From Acidobacteriaceae bacterium (lineage in GTDB: Bacteria; Acidobacteriota; Terriglobia; Terriglobales; Acidobacteriaceae): a stretch of 51,704 bases of DNA. Location of the stretch: NCBI GenBank assembly GCA_003170825.1, contig PMYL01000027.1:275-51978 (forward strand), in the 5' to 3' direction. Below, one piece after another: positions 22,451 through 31,973 of this stretch; position 1 is the first letter of the stretch; each line of letters starts with the position of its first letter. The notes beneath the pieces were generated by a model that saw only the letters and a program-made list of their open reading frames with translations, made no database searches and was not told the DNA's origin. Made by a program: the position numbers and the translations under genes.

Positions 22451-23992
22451 CTAAGTTTCGCGCGTTTCCTCCGGCTCGCGCAGCGGATCGTTGTCGCGGT
22501 CCGTCACTTCAACCAATGCAGCCAGCCTTGCCGCCAGCTCCGGCTTCCAGCTTCCCTCCGGCGCGCGCCAGCTCCAGTTGCCGGCGGCGACGGCCGGCGT
22601 ATTCATGCGCGCCTCCGAGCCGAGTTCGAACAAATCCTGTGCCGGGAGCACCGCCAGTTGCGCCACGCTTGCCTCAGTGGCCCGGATCAGCGGCCACACC
22701 GGGCTCTCGCCGACCGGTCCCGCGAAGGCCTCGACGGCGTTGCGCTCCGCCTTGCCGGCCGTCTGCCACCAGCCCTGCGTGGTGTCGTTGTCGTGGGTGC
22801 CGGTATAGGCCACGGTGTCCGGGGTGAATCGATGCGGCAGATGCGTTTGCGCGCCCTTGCCGCCAAAGCCGAACTGCAGCACCTTCATGCCCGGCATGCC
22901 CAACTCCTGCCGCAGCGCCTCCACCTGGCGAGTAATGAGGCCCAGGTCCTCGGCCACCAGCGGCAGCGGCCCAAGCGCCGCCTCAAGCGCGTGGAAGAGC
23001 TTGAGCCCCGGCGCCTTCACCCACGCGCCGTGTACCGCCGTCTTCTCCTCCGCCGGAATGGCCCAATAAGACTCGAAGCCGCGGAAGTGGTCCAGGCGGA
23101 TGATGTCATACAGTTGACAGGCGCGGCGGATTCGGTCGATCCACCAGTCGAAACCCCGCTTCTCCATCACATCCCAGCGATAGAGCGGATTGCCCCAGCG
23201 CTGCCCGGTGGGCGAAAAGTAGTCCGGCGGCACGCCGGCGATGCGCACCGGCTTCAGATCCTCGTCCAGCTCGAAGAGCTCAGGGTGCATCCACACATCG
23301 GCCGAATCCATGTTGACGAAGATGGCTACGTCGCCCAGAATCCTGATTGCACTGCGCGCCGCGGCCTCGCGAAGGTTGTTCCACTGTTGCGAGAAAGCAA
23401 ACTGCAGCGCCTGCTCCTGGGCCAGCGCGCGGCCGTGCTTTGCGGCCACCTTCGCCAGAGCCTCCGGCTGGCGGCGGCGCACCGGCTTGGGCCAGGCCGT
23501 CCATGCGCCGGTCGAAAACTGGCGGCGCAGCTCGGCATAGAGGGCGTAATCGGTGAGCCAGCCCGCCTCAGTCCGGCAAAACTCCTCGAACTGCTTCCAC
23601 TGCCCTGCCAGCTTCGGGTCCTGCGACCCGCAATCCAGAAAGTTTCCCGCCGCTTCGTAGAGCAGCGGCAACTTCCGCGCCTCCACCTCGCCAAAGTCCA
23701 CGTTTCCGCTCCGTCCGGCCAGCCCGCCGATCCGCTCCCCGTCAATCCAGCCCCAGTCGGAGAGAAATTCGAGGCTGATGAGGTTGGGATTGCCCGCAAA
23801 GGCCGATGAGCCCGCATACGGCGAGTTGCCGTAGCCCGTGGGGCCGAGCGGCAAAACCTGCCAGATGTGCTGTTTGGCCTCCGCCAGAAAGGCCACAAAC
23901 TCGTGGGCGGCAGGCCCCAGGTCGCCAATGCCCCCATAGGACGGCAAAGAGCTTGCGTGCAGCAGAACTCCGGACGAACGTTGAAACTCCAT
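22451..23992 (-). CDS. malQ: 4-alpha-glucanotransferase (amylomaltase)
   Basis: A 513-residue GH77 enzyme that transfers alpha-1,4-glucan segments in glycogen/maltodextrin metabolism, cytoplasmic. GH77 signatures: GVLLHASSLPSYGGIGDLG, WQVLPLGPTGYGNSPYAG, then the catalytic triad region with nucleophile Asp in DIIRLDHFRGFESYW, acid/base Glu in LPLVAEDLGLIT and transition-state Asp in YTGTHDNDT. Length is right for bacterial type I MalQ. The frame is open 27 codons further upstream, but family proteins begin like MEFQRSSGVLLH, so I chose 23992. No other glycogen gene is adjacent. Confidence 0.94.
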   Translation of the reverse strand: MEFQRSSGVLLHASSLPSYGGIGDLGPAAHEFVAFLAEAKQHIWQVLPLGPTGYGNSPYAGSSAFAGNPNLISLEFLSDWGWIDGERIGGLAGRSGNVDFGEVEARKLPLLYEAAGNFLDCGSQDPKLAGQWKQFEEFCRTEAGWLTDYALYAELRRQFSTGAWTAWPKPVRRRQPEALAKVAAKHGRALAQEQALQFAFSQQWNNLREAAARSAIRILGDVAIFVNMDSADVWMHPELFELDEDLKPVRIAGVPPDYFSPTGQRWGNPLYRWDVMEKRGFDWWIDRIRRACQLYDIIRLDHFRGFESYWAIPAEEKTAVHGAWVKAPGLKLFHALEAALGPLPLVAEDLGLITRQVEALRQELGMPGMKVLQFGFGGKGAQTHLPHRFTPDTVAYTGTHDNDTTQGWWQTAGKAERNAVEAFAGPVGESPVWPLIRATEASVAQLAVLPAQDLFELGSEARMNTPAVAAGNWSWRAPEGSWKPELAARLAALVEVTDRDNDPLREPEETRET

Positions 23993-24060
23993 GGCTTCAT
24001 TATCTTCGCACCCAACCCGGAATGCCGGAGTCCTGCCCGGCCAAACAAGCCTGAGAACGC

Positions 24061-24094
24061 AAAAAGCCCGCATCCGGTAAGGAATGCGAGCTTT
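24061..24094 (-). terminator. Intrinsic terminator of ppiD
   Basis: On the minus strand the hairpin pairs AAAGC and CGCAT with ATGCG and GCTTT, with one mismatch, and is followed directly by a run of five Ts (24061-24065 complement). It lies 26 bp past the ppiD stop, before the malQ start. Confidence 0.75.
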
Positions 24095-24119
24095 CTGTTC
24101 TCTTGTTCGGCCGGCCGGC

Positions 24120-26093
24120 TTACATCCCCGGAATCTCCGGCCCCTTCGATTTGGCGTTGATCTGGATGCGCTTGTTCTTCTTGTAGTCGTCCATGACGCC
24201 GCTCATGAAGACGTTGAAGGCATCCGACCGGCGCTGGTCCAGAACCCGGTCGCGCGTCTGGTCGAAGTTCTTGGCGATCTCGTCCGCGCTGGGCTCCTGC
24301 TTGTCCAACAGCTTGGCCACCACGCCGGTGCGCTGCGTGTTGATCGGACCGCTCAAGGCGCCTGGCGCCAGGTCAAAGAGTTGCGGGGCCACCTGGCCCA
24401 CCTGGCCGAGGTCGGGCGCCTGGCCGGTCTCGCCCACCAGGTCGCTCGTCTTCACCGTCGCTCCCGCTTCCTTGGCTGCCTTGGCCAGATCGTTCGAGGC
24501 CTTGGCCTTGTCCGCCAGTTCCCTGGTCTTCTGGCTCAGCAACGCCGGCAATTTCTCGTCGCGATAGTCGTCCAGGACATGGCTCTTCCAGTCGGCAAAG
24601 CTGGGCGCGTGGGCCGGCGCAATCCCCGTGACCTGGAAGATCGCATAGCCCTCGCCGGTTGGCGCAAACTGCGGCGGGTCGCCCTGCTTGGACTGGAAGG
24701 CCTTGCCGATGAGTTGAGACCCGTCGGGCAGCGCCGAAATTACGCCATGGCTGTTGACCGGCGGCGTAGTCGCTACTTCCAGATGATGGGCCGCCGCGGT
24801 CTTCTCCAGGCCGTTCTTGATGGCCTCCGAGGTCAGCGCCCGCGCATAGTTGTCCTCGGCCTGCGCCGCCTTCTGGCGGATCAGCGTGGCCTGGATGGTG
24901 GGCAGCACCTCGTTGAGTTGCTGCGTGTGCGCCGTCTGGCGCTCTTCCACCTGCACAATGTGGTAGCCAAACTGGCTCTTCACGATCTTTGTGTCGCCGA
25001 TCTTCTGGGTGAAGATGGCGTTGTCGAACTCCGGCACCATGCGGCCGCGCTGGGCAAAGCCCAGTTCACCGCCCTTGTCCTTGCTGCCGGGATCGTCGGA
25101 GTATTTCTTGGCGAGATCCGCAAAGTTCGCGCCGCCCTGAATCTGCTTGAGAATCCCCTCAGCCTTGGCCTTGGCCGCGGCATCGGTCTTGGCGTCCGCG
25201 CCCGGAGCCACCTTGATGAGAATGTGCCGCGAACTCGCCTGCTCCGGCGTCGAGTACTCGGACTGGTGCGCGGTAAAATACTGCTGAATCTCCTGCTGGC
25301 TGGGCTGCGGAACCCCGCCGGGCAGTTCATTGGGGGTAAAGGCAAAGTAGGTGATCTTGCGCTCTTCCGGCACCGCCGAGGCATAGCGCGCGGCGTTCTT
25401 CTGGAAGAAAGCCGAAAGCTCCCCGTCCGAGGGGTTGATCGTCTTGCGCACGTCGTCGGATGCGATCACCGCGTAGTCGAACTTGATCTTGACGTTGTCC
25501 TTGCGATAAGTATCGCGGACTTCCTGGTCGCCCACCGTAACCCCGGCCGTGATCAGCGCCCCCAGCCGCCGGATGACGATATCCTGCTTCATCTCTTGTT
25601 CAAACTCCGCGACCGGCATGTTGAACTGATTGGCGATGAAGGTGGTGTACCTGTCGGTGCCGATGAACTGGCCGTTAGGGAAGAGGAACTCGCCAAACTG
25701 GCCTTTGTGCAGAAACTGGATCACATCGTCGTCGGTGGCGCGAATGCCCAGCTTCTCCGCCTCCGCCAGCAGGATTTGCTTCTGCACCAGTTGCTGGCCG
25801 ACGCGCTGTTCGATCAGGCCCAAAATGACCGGGCTGTCGGGGTAGCGCTGCTGCTGCAACTGCCGGCGGGCCATCTGCTCCACCCGCTGCTGGCTCACCG
25901 GCTCGCCCGAAGACAGGAAGCGGCTGTACCAGTGGGGGTAGATCACGGCATACGTATCGGCGGACGCGGCGCCCTGGCTGCTGGACAGGCCGGGGATCAG
26001 GTACAACACCATACCCACCGAGGCGGCGGCGATGATGACGATGAAAAATGCCTTGACTACGCGGCTGTTTTTCTGCTGCAGGAAACGGATCAT
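24120..26093 (-). CDS. PpiD-like periplasmic peptidyl-prolyl isomerase/chaperone
   Basis: A 657-residue inner-membrane-anchored folding factor. One N-terminal transmembrane helix (about residues 12-33, KAFFIVIIAAASVGMVLYLI) is followed by SurA_N-like helices with QQLVQKQILLAEAEKLGI. The parvulin domain is at about residues 275-385: ASSRHILIKV, GANFADLAKKYSDDPGSKDKGGELGF and KSQFGYHIVQVEER. The remaining C-terminal half resembles the second, less conserved SurA/PpiD helical part. It assists outer-membrane and periplasmic protein folding. Length is close to E. coli PpiD. A terminator follows it. Gene symbol ppiD is likely but not certain given the variable family. Confidence 0.88.
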   Translation of the reverse strand: MIRFLQQKNSRVVKAFFIVIIAAASVGMVLYLIPGLSSSQGAASADTYAVIYPHWYSRFLSSGEPVSQQRVEQMARRQLQQQRYPDSPVILGLIEQRVGQQLVQKQILLAEAEKLGIRATDDDVIQFLHKGQFGEFLFPNGQFIGTDRYTTFIANQFNMPVAEFEQEMKQDIVIRRLGALITAGVTVGDQEVRDTYRKDNVKIKFDYAVIASDDVRKTINPSDGELSAFFQKNAARYASAVPEERKITYFAFTPNELPGGVPQPSQQEIQQYFTAHQSEYSTPEQASSRHILIKVAPGADAKTDAAAKAKAEGILKQIQGGANFADLAKKYSDDPGSKDKGGELGFAQRGRMVPEFDNAIFTQKIGDTKIVKSQFGYHIVQVEERQTAHTQQLNEVLPTIQATLIRQKAAQAEDNYARALTSEAIKNGLEKTAAAHHLEVATTPPVNSHGVISALPDGSQLIGKAFQSKQGDPPQFAPTGEGYAIFQVTGIAPAHAPSFADWKSHVLDDYRDEKLPALLSQKTRELADKAKASNDLAKAAKEAGATVKTSDLVGETGQAPDLGQVGQVAPQLFDLAPGALSGPINTQRTGVVAKLLDKQEPSADEIAKNFDQTRDRVLDQRRSDAFNVFMSGVMDDYKKNKRIQINAKSKGPEIPGM

Positions 26094-26301
26094 GGATGGA
26101 TTTGAACCTTCAACTCTCTATGCGCGGGCGTGGTGATTCCTCCGTAGCAGCACAGGGTCGGCTGGAGGTGGAAATCTCCCACGGATGCGCAATTCTCGCT
26201 CGACGCGATTCTCTGTGATTATAGACGAGCCGGAACCCGGAAAGCGCGGACGGAATGCTTCGAAGCCTGTTCTGCCGCATGGACGCGGCCCCAAAAGCAG
26301 A

Positions 26302-26330
26302 GCGGGCATCCCGATTTCCGGGATGCCCGC
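26302..26330 (-). terminator. Hairpin terminator of the BON-domain gene
   Basis: A perfect 12-bp stem, GCGGGCATCCCG at 26302-26313 with its complement at 26319-26330 and a 5-base loop. It lies 26 bp past the stop of the minus-strand gene ending at 26356. On that strand the sequence continues TCTGCTTTTG, a weak T tract. Confidence 0.65.
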
Positions 26331-26355
26331 CGTTTCCATTGCAGATTGCCGGCTC

Positions 26356-27645
26356 TTACCGCCAGTAGTAGAACCCGCCAACCATAAAGTACGGCCGGTA
26401 GTACACCGGTCCATAGCCATAATACGGATAGGCAGCGTAATACCCAGCGCCGTGGGGGTAATAGCCGCGCCGGTAGAGGTTCGGGCCGCCTTGGTACAGC
26501 CCCTGTGCCAGCCGGGCCGCTTCCTGCGCGTTCACCGGCGTAACCGTAAGCGGCGTGTTCAGGTGAAAGTCCACCCGGGCCTCGGCGGGAATCCACACCT
26601 CCGGTCCGGGAGAAGCCGCTGAAGCCGCCGTGCCCGCGCCAGCGCCGGCCGCCGCGCCGACGGCGCAGCCCCAGCGTGACACGGCGCAGCCGATAATCGT
26701 GCCCACAATTGCGCCGCCAACGACATGACCGGCCGTCTGGCCGGCCTTATTCGGCCCCCTCACCTTGAACTGGTCGCTATCCAGAGGGTAGGTCTGTCCG
26801 CCAAGGTCCAGCGAAGTGAGATTGAGCGCCAACTCCGGGCTGCCGCCCAGGTTGCCGGCCTTCTTAACCTCGGTGACCACCCCATGCACAGTCGCGCCGC
26901 GCGGAATTGCCAGCACGCCGCCGACGGCCACGTCGCGGATCACGGTGAACTGAACCGGTTCGCCCTCCCTGGCCCTCCTGGTGCCCACTGACTCGCTGGT
27001 CCGCAACAGCAACAGGGTTCCCTGGGGTATGGTCACCGGGCCCTTGGGAGTCTCATAGGCCTGCACTGGAGGCCGCGCCGGCGCGTATTGAGGCTGCACG
27101 GGCGCATACCGGGGCCGCAAAGGCGGAAGCGGCGGATAAGGCGCCTGGGCCTGAGGCTGGCTTGGATAAGGAGGCTGGCCAGGGGCCGGCTGCGGCCCAT
27201 CCGCTGGAGCGGGTGGAGGCGGAATGGGCGCCATTGAGTCGTCCGGCGGGTTGTCCGCCATCTGCTGCGCGCCGGGCTCCGCGCCATTCGGAGCCTGCGC
27301 ATCCTGTGGATTGCCAACCTGCAGGCTATTGTGCACCTTGGTCACGCCCGCCACATGGCCGGCGATCGACTCCGCCAGTTCGCTGGAGGCCTCGCTCGAC
27401 ACCGTTCCGGAGAGCGTAACCTCGCTCTGGATGGTGGCGGCCGTGATGAGGTCGTTCTTCAGCGCCCTGGAGGCGTCGAGGGCATGCACAACGTCCATCT
27501 CGATCTGTCCGTCCGTGCGCTGGCCGGCCGATGGATCTGTGGCTGCGGCCGAGTCCTGAGCAAGCGCAATCACACTGCACAGGGCAACTACCCCGGCCCA
27601 CGCCAGAACCTGCGGAAAAACTCTCTTCAGAAATGGCCTATTCAT
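26356..27645 (-). CDS. Exported BON-domain protein with Pro-rich and Tyr-rich regions
   Basis: A 429-residue envelope protein. A signal peptide ends near IALAQ. A BON domain (about residues 45-112: IEMDVVHALDASRALKNDLI, ATIQSEVTLSGTVSS, VAGVTKVHNSLQV) is expected to bind membrane or lipid. A Pro/Gln-rich spacer of about 80 residues follows, then a strand-rich domain (IPQGTLLLLRTSESVGTRRA and AIPRGATVHGVV), a Gly/Ala-rich hydrophobic stretch with small-residue repeats like a glycine zipper, and a Tyr/Pro-rich C-terminus ending in GGFYYWR. The chosen ATG (27645) has AGGAG 12 bases upstream; an earlier start 12 codons upstream lacks one. A hairpin terminator follows. Confidence 0.8.
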   Translation of the reverse strand: MNRPFLKRVFPQVLAWAGVVALCSVIALAQDSAAATDPSAGQRTDGQIEMDVVHALDASRALKNDLITAATIQSEVTLSGTVSSEASSELAESIAGHVAGVTKVHNSLQVGNPQDAQAPNGAEPGAQQMADNPPDDSMAPIPPPPAPADGPQPAPGQPPYPSQPQAQAPYPPLPPLRPRYAPVQPQYAPARPPVQAYETPKGPVTIPQGTLLLLRTSESVGTRRAREGEPVQFTVIRDVAVGGVLAIPRGATVHGVVTEVKKAGNLGGSPELALNLTSLDLGGQTYPLDSDQFKVRGPNKAGQTAGHVVGGAIVGTIIGCAVSRWGCAVGAAAGAGAGTAASAASPGPEVWIPAEARVDFHLNTPLTVTPVNAQEAARLAQGLYQGGPNLYRRGYYPHGAGYYAAYPYYGYGPVYYRPYFMVGGFYYWR

Positions 27646-27873
27646 CGTTGTATTTCTCCTCTGTCTGAAGCACTTTTCCAACGGCTGTTGGATGCCGCAC
27701 AGGTTGGAAGAATGCTCGAAGGTGCAGCTTCCGGCTCAATTCGTTAGACGAAGTTTGGCCGAAGCCGTCATCGGTGAGAACCCGGCGGCGGGGAAAAAGT
27801 TCCGCGCGGCGCAAAAGAGTCGTGGGCGTCTGAACCGCACGCTCCCCCGCTCTTCACCGTTTCCGGCGGATTC

Positions 27874-29583
27874 CTACTGGAGCGCCTGGTCGATGGCCGC
27901 GGCCAGCGTCTTCAACCCGGCCGCCACATCGGCTCCCAGGTGAACCCGCAGGGCGCGCCGTCCTCGCGACTCCAGCACCGCCAGGTCCCCGGCGGCCTGG
28001 GCATCAATCACCACGCCGAAGCTATACGTCTGCCCCGGAACATCCACGTCGACAGCATGGTCCGCGGTAATCTGCAAAAAGACGCCGCTGTTCGGACCGC
28101 CCTTGTAGTCCTGCCCGGTGGAGTGCAGGAAGCGCGGGCCAAATCCCAGGCAGGTGGCTACCCGCTTGGCGTCGCGCACCTTGTGCCGGAAGCCTTGGAT
28201 CGCCGCCTCGTGCTCGGGGAACATGGGCAAAAAAGCCAGCGCGGCGAAGTAGTCGCCGGCATGAATCTGGTCCAGATGCGCGCGCAGATACCCGGCCAGC
28301 GTCTCGCTCGGCGCTGCCGCCTTCAGCGTGGCGGCGTAGGCTTCTGTCGCGTAGACCTCTATTCCTCCGTCCACGAGCACCGGCTCGCGCTCCGGCAGCT
28401 GGCCGGTCTGCTCATAGGCGGTGGTCAGGGTACGAGTTTCGATCTTGGCCGACTCCACGTCCGGCTGATTGAAGGGGTTGATGCCCATCACCGAGCCGGC
28501 CACCGCCGTGGCTACTTCCCAGGTGAAGAACTGCCCGAATATCTCGTATAGGTCTGCAATCTCAATGGCTATCACCGGATGGCCGGCAGCCTCGATCGCC
28601 GCCACTTTGGCGTCCAGGCTCGAATCAGCCGTCCCCGCCAGCCGGACATAAGTGAAGATGCGGTCGCTGCCGTAGACCTCGGGCGCTCCAATGGCTTCGC
28701 GGTCCACTGGGGTGATGCCCTTGCCCAGCTTGCCGGTGGATTCGGCGATCAACTGCTCCAGCCACGCGCCCAGGTCGTAGATCTCCGGCGAAGTGAAGAT
28801 GGTGATCTTGTCGCGTCCGGCGTTGGCCGCCGTGCCCAGAATCAGGCCCAGTTCAACGGCGGAATTGTCCGCCGGTGGCAGTTTGGCCGCCGCCACGGCC
28901 TTGGCCGCCTCGGTCAGCAGCTTGCCCGTATCCAGCCCGGCCACCGTGGCTGCCACCACGCCAAAGTTCGACAGCGCCGAGTAGCGTCCGCCGATCTGTG
29001 GATTGCCATAGAAGATGTACCGGAAGCCGTCGGCCTTGGCCACCTGCTCCATCTTCGAGCCGGGGTCGGTAATGGCCACAAAATGGCTGCCGGCCTGCTC
29101 CGCGCCCACGGCATACTTCATCTCCTCATAGAAATATTGTTTCAGGATGTTCGGTTCCAGCGTGGAGCCGGATTTGCTGGCCACCACCACCAGCGTTTCG
29201 GCCAGGTTCACCTTGTCGCGAACGGCCTTCACCTGCGCCGGATCGGTGGAGTCGACGATGTGCAGCGCGGGAAAACCCACCTGCTGCCCGAAGGTCTCCG
29301 CCAGCACCTCGGGGCAAAGGCTGGAGCCGCCCATTCCGAGCAGAAGAACCGTCTTGAAGCCGCCGGTCTCTGCGTCCGCGCCCAGCTCGGCAAGGTTCGC
29401 CAGGTCCTTCTGTTGCCGCTCGACGATGTCGATCCAGCCCAGCCAGTTTTCCTCGCCGTCGCGGGTCCAAAGGCCGGGGTCTTTCTGCCAGAAACGGTCA
29501 ACTTTGCTGTTGGCGGTCCAGTCGGCGGCGGCCAGATCCACGGCGCCGCGAAGTTCTTGAGGTAGTGCGAATCGGAAGCTCAT
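27874..29583 (-). CDS. pgi: Glucose-6-phosphate isomerase, Tal-Pgi-type
   Basis: A 569-residue isomerase converting glucose-6-P and fructose-6-P. The SIS fold is clear: VLLLGMGGSSLCPEVLAETF, VVVASKSGSTLEPNI (phosphate-binding Ser/Thr loop), FYGNPQIGGRYSALSNFG and GINPFNQPDVESAK. It ends in a helical tail with QDYKGGPNSGVFLQI. The sequence resembles the isomerase half of bifunctional transaldolase/phosphoglucose isomerase proteins more than classical Pgi, yet no transaldolase domain is present and none lies upstream. It supplies fructose-6-P, the precursor used by ManA at 33767 for GDP-mannose, fitting the nucleotide-sugar genes around it. Confidence 0.88.
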   Translation of the reverse strand: MSFRFALPQELRGAVDLAAADWTANSKVDRFWQKDPGLWTRDGEENWLGWIDIVERQQKDLANLAELGADAETGGFKTVLLLGMGGSSLCPEVLAETFGQQVGFPALHIVDSTDPAQVKAVRDKVNLAETLVVVASKSGSTLEPNILKQYFYEEMKYAVGAEQAGSHFVAITDPGSKMEQVAKADGFRYIFYGNPQIGGRYSALSNFGVVAATVAGLDTGKLLTEAAKAVAAAKLPPADNSAVELGLILGTAANAGRDKITIFTSPEIYDLGAWLEQLIAESTGKLGKGITPVDREAIGAPEVYGSDRIFTYVRLAGTADSSLDAKVAAIEAAGHPVIAIEIADLYEIFGQFFTWEVATAVAGSVMGINPFNQPDVESAKIETRTLTTAYEQTGQLPEREPVLVDGGIEVYATEAYAATLKAAAPSETLAGYLRAHLDQIHAGDYFAALAFLPMFPEHEAAIQGFRHKVRDAKRVATCLGFGPRFLHSTGQDYKGGPNSGVFLQITADHAVDVDVPGQTYSFGVVIDAQAAGDLAVLESRGRRALRVHLGADVAAGLKTLAAAIDQALQ

Positions 29584-29676
29584 ATCGTTATTGATTGTGC
29601 CTGAAAACTCCGGATTCTGAAACGTGCAGCCGTCACGGCACAGCGTTCACCGATGGATATCTTGAGAAAAACCGGC

Positions 29677-30663
29677 CTACCGCGCTGCCGCGGCCAGGTT
29701 GCGGTCCAAACTCTGCTTCGCGGCCTCGAACGCCAGGCGAATCCCGGTCTCCAGATCGACCTTGGGCTCCCAACCAAGCGAGCGCAGCCGGCTGGAATCC
29801 ATCAGCTTGCGCGGCGTTCCATCGGGTTTGGAGGCGTCGAACACCAGGCGGCCTTCAAAGCCCAGCACCCGGCAAACCGTCTCCGCCAGCTCGCGGATGG
29901 TCACGTCGCTGCCGTAGCCCACATTGATCAGCGGCGGAAAGCTCTCGCTCAGCAGTGTCCCATAGGTCTGGTCGTCGAGCGTCATCAGGTGTACGCAACC
30001 ATCGGCAAAATCGTCGCTGAACAGAAACTCGCGCAGCGGCTTGCCGGTACCCCACACCACCACCTCGCTTCGCCCGGCGCAGCGGGCCTCGTAGACCTTG
30101 CGAATCAACGCCGGCAGTACATGAGAGTTTTCCAGATCGTAGTTGTCGCCGGGACCGTACATATTGGTGGGCATCGCGGCCAGGTAGCGCGTACCGTATT
30201 GCCGGTTGTAGGACCAGCACATCTCGATGCCGGCTATCTTGGCCAGCGCATAAGCCCGGTTTGTCGCCTCCAGCGGGCCGGTCAGCAGATACTCCTCGCG
30301 GATGGGCTGAGGGCAGTCGCGTGGATAGATGCAACTGGAGCCGAGAAACAGGAGCCGCTTGACGCCGTTGCGCCAGGCGGCGTCGATCACGTTGGTTTGA
30401 ATTTGAAGGTTGTCGCGAATGAAGTCCGCCGGATAGGTGTTGTTGGCGTGGATGCCGCCCACCTTGGCCGCGGCCAGGAAGACAACCTCCGGCCGCTCCT
30501 GGGCAAAAAACGCGTCCACGGCTGCCGGCTGCTTCAGATCCAGCTCGGCATGGGTGCGGAAGACGAAATCGCTGAAACCGTTGCGCTCCAGGCTCCGCAC
30601 CAGGGCGGAACCAGCCAGTCCGCGGTGCCCGGCTACATAGATGCGGCTGTCTTTCTTCATCAA
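29677..30663 (-). CDS. fcl: GDP-L-fucose synthase
   Basis: A 328-residue extended SDR enzyme that epimerises and reduces GDP-4-keto-6-deoxymannose to GDP-L-fucose with NADPH. Motifs: [19 protein letters not shown] (Rossmann loop), [35 protein letters not shown] with the catalytic serine and cysteine, and [12 protein letters not shown] with the YxxxK pair. Then [13 protein letters not shown] and [13 protein letters not shown]. Length is normal. It follows gmd with a 48-bp gap on the same strand, so the two form the GDP-fucose pair. Confidence 0.94.
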   Translation of the reverse strand: MMKKDSRIYVAGHRGLAGSALVRSLERNGFSDFVFRTHAELDLKQPAAVDAFFAQERPEVVFLAAAKVGGIHANNTYPADFIRDNLQIQTNVIDAAWRNGVKRLLFLGSSCIYPRDCPQPIREEYLLTGPLEATNRAYALAKIAGIEMCWSYNRQYGTRYLAAMPTNMYGPGDNYDLENSHVLPALIRKVYEARCAGRSEVVVWGTGKPLREFLFSDDFADGCVHLMTLDDQTYGTLLSESFPPLINVGYGSDVTIRELAETVCRVLGFEGRLVFDASKPDGTPRKLMDSSRLRSLGWEPKVDLETGIRLAFEAAKQSLDRNLAAAAR

Positions 30664-30711
30664 TCCCCCAGGGAAAAAGAAATCCGGCGGCCGGAACGCG
30701 GCGGCCCGCTC

Positions 30712-31800
30712 TCAATGTTCGTGGAAACCCGCCGCCGCCTCATAGCCGTGCTGCTGAACCAGAAGATCGCGCTTGGCCAGTTTCAGATCCTCGGTAACCA
30801 TCTCCGTCACCAGTTCACGAAACGTGGTCCGCGACGTCCAGCCCAATTCGCGCCGCGCCTTCTCGGGATTGCCCAGCAGCGCCTCCACCTCGGCAGGGCG
30901 GAAATACCGGGGATCGACGCGCACAACGATCTCGCCGCGGTCGTTGACGGCATGTTCGTCCACGCCGGTTCCCTGCCAGTGCAGAGTCATGCCCAGTTCG
31001 GCGGCGGCAATGTCCACAAACTCCCGCACGCTGTGCTGCTCGCCGGTGGCGATCACGTAGTCCCGCGCCATTTCCTGTTGCAGCATCAGCCACTGCGCCT
31101 CCACATAGTCCCGCGCATGGCCCCAGTCGCGCAATGAGTCCAGGTTGCCCAGATAGAGGCAGTCCTGCAAGCCCACCTTGATGTGGGTCAGCGCGCGCGT
31201 AATCTTGCGAGTCACAAACGTCTCGCCCCGGATGGGCGACTCGTGATTGAAGAGAATACCGTTGCAGGCGTACATCCCGTAGGACTCGCGATAGTTCACC
31301 GTGATCCAGTAGCCGTAGACCTTGGCCACGCCGTACGGCGAACGCGGATAGAAAGGCGTGGCCTCCGACTGCGGAATCTCCCGCACCTGGCCGAACATCT
31401 CCGAAGTCGAGGCCTGATAGAAACGGGTCGTCTTCGTCAGCCCCAGCAGCCGGATCGCCTCCAGAACCCGCAGCGTGCCCAGCGCATCGGCATTGGCCGT
31501 GTACTCCGGCTCCTCAAACGACACCATCACGTGACTCTGCGCGGCCAGGTTGTAAATCTCGTCGGGCTGAATCTTCTGGACGATATTTACAAGGCTCGAA
31601 GTATCGGTCATGTCGCCATAGTGCAGCACCAGCCGGGGATGGTCGGAGTGCGGGTCCTGATACAGGTGGTCGATGCGCTGGGTATTGAAGAGCGAGGACC
31701 GGCGCTTGATTCCATGCACCTCATAGCCCTTCTTGAGCAGGAACTCCGCTAAATAGGCGCCATCCTGGCCGGTAACGCCGGTGATCAAAGCCTTCCGCAT
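30712..31800 (-). CDS. gmd: GDP-mannose 4,6-dehydratase
   Basis: A 362-residue extended SDR enzyme making GDP-4-keto-6-deoxymannose from GDP-mannose. Signatures: [67 protein letters not shown] with catalytic Thr/Ser and Glu, [15 protein letters not shown] with YxxxK, and [17 protein letters not shown]. Start 31800 is preferred over the nine-codon longer frame because family proteins begin at this MRKALITG. It lies directly upstream of fcl. Confidence 0.95.
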   Translation of the reverse strand: MRKALITGVTGQDGAYLAEFLLKKGYEVHGIKRRSSLFNTQRIDHLYQDPHSDHPRLVLHYGDMTDTSSLVNIVQKIQPDEIYNLAAQSHVMVSFEEPEYTANADALGTLRVLEAIRLLGLTKTTRFYQASTSEMFGQVREIPQSEATPFYPRSPYGVAKVYGYWITVNYRESYGMYACNGILFNHESPIRGETFVTRKITRALTHIKVGLQDCLYLGNLDSLRDWGHARDYVEAQWLMLQQEMARDYVIATGEQHSVREFVDIAAAELGMTLHWQGTGVDEHAVNDRGEIVVRVDPRYFRPAEVEALLGNPEKARRELGWTSRTTFRELVTEMVTEDLKLAKRDLLVQQHGYEAAAGFHEH

Positions 31801-31973
31801 CGCGTGCCATCCTCTCGTTGCCCACACGTCTCAACCGGCAGCAGGCTTGTTGCTTGCGACTGCCCCAAACGGCATTCCCGTCCAGACAAATCGTCTGCTT
31901 CCATCTTAAACAAAGCAACCAGATGAGCGGGCAGGCGAATTGTTCCCGCCTTTGCCCGGCTGCGGAGAGCCTC

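Noticed and set aside
24084..26105. 673-codon plus-strand frame
   Set aside because: Complete antisense of ppiD, whose domains are clear.
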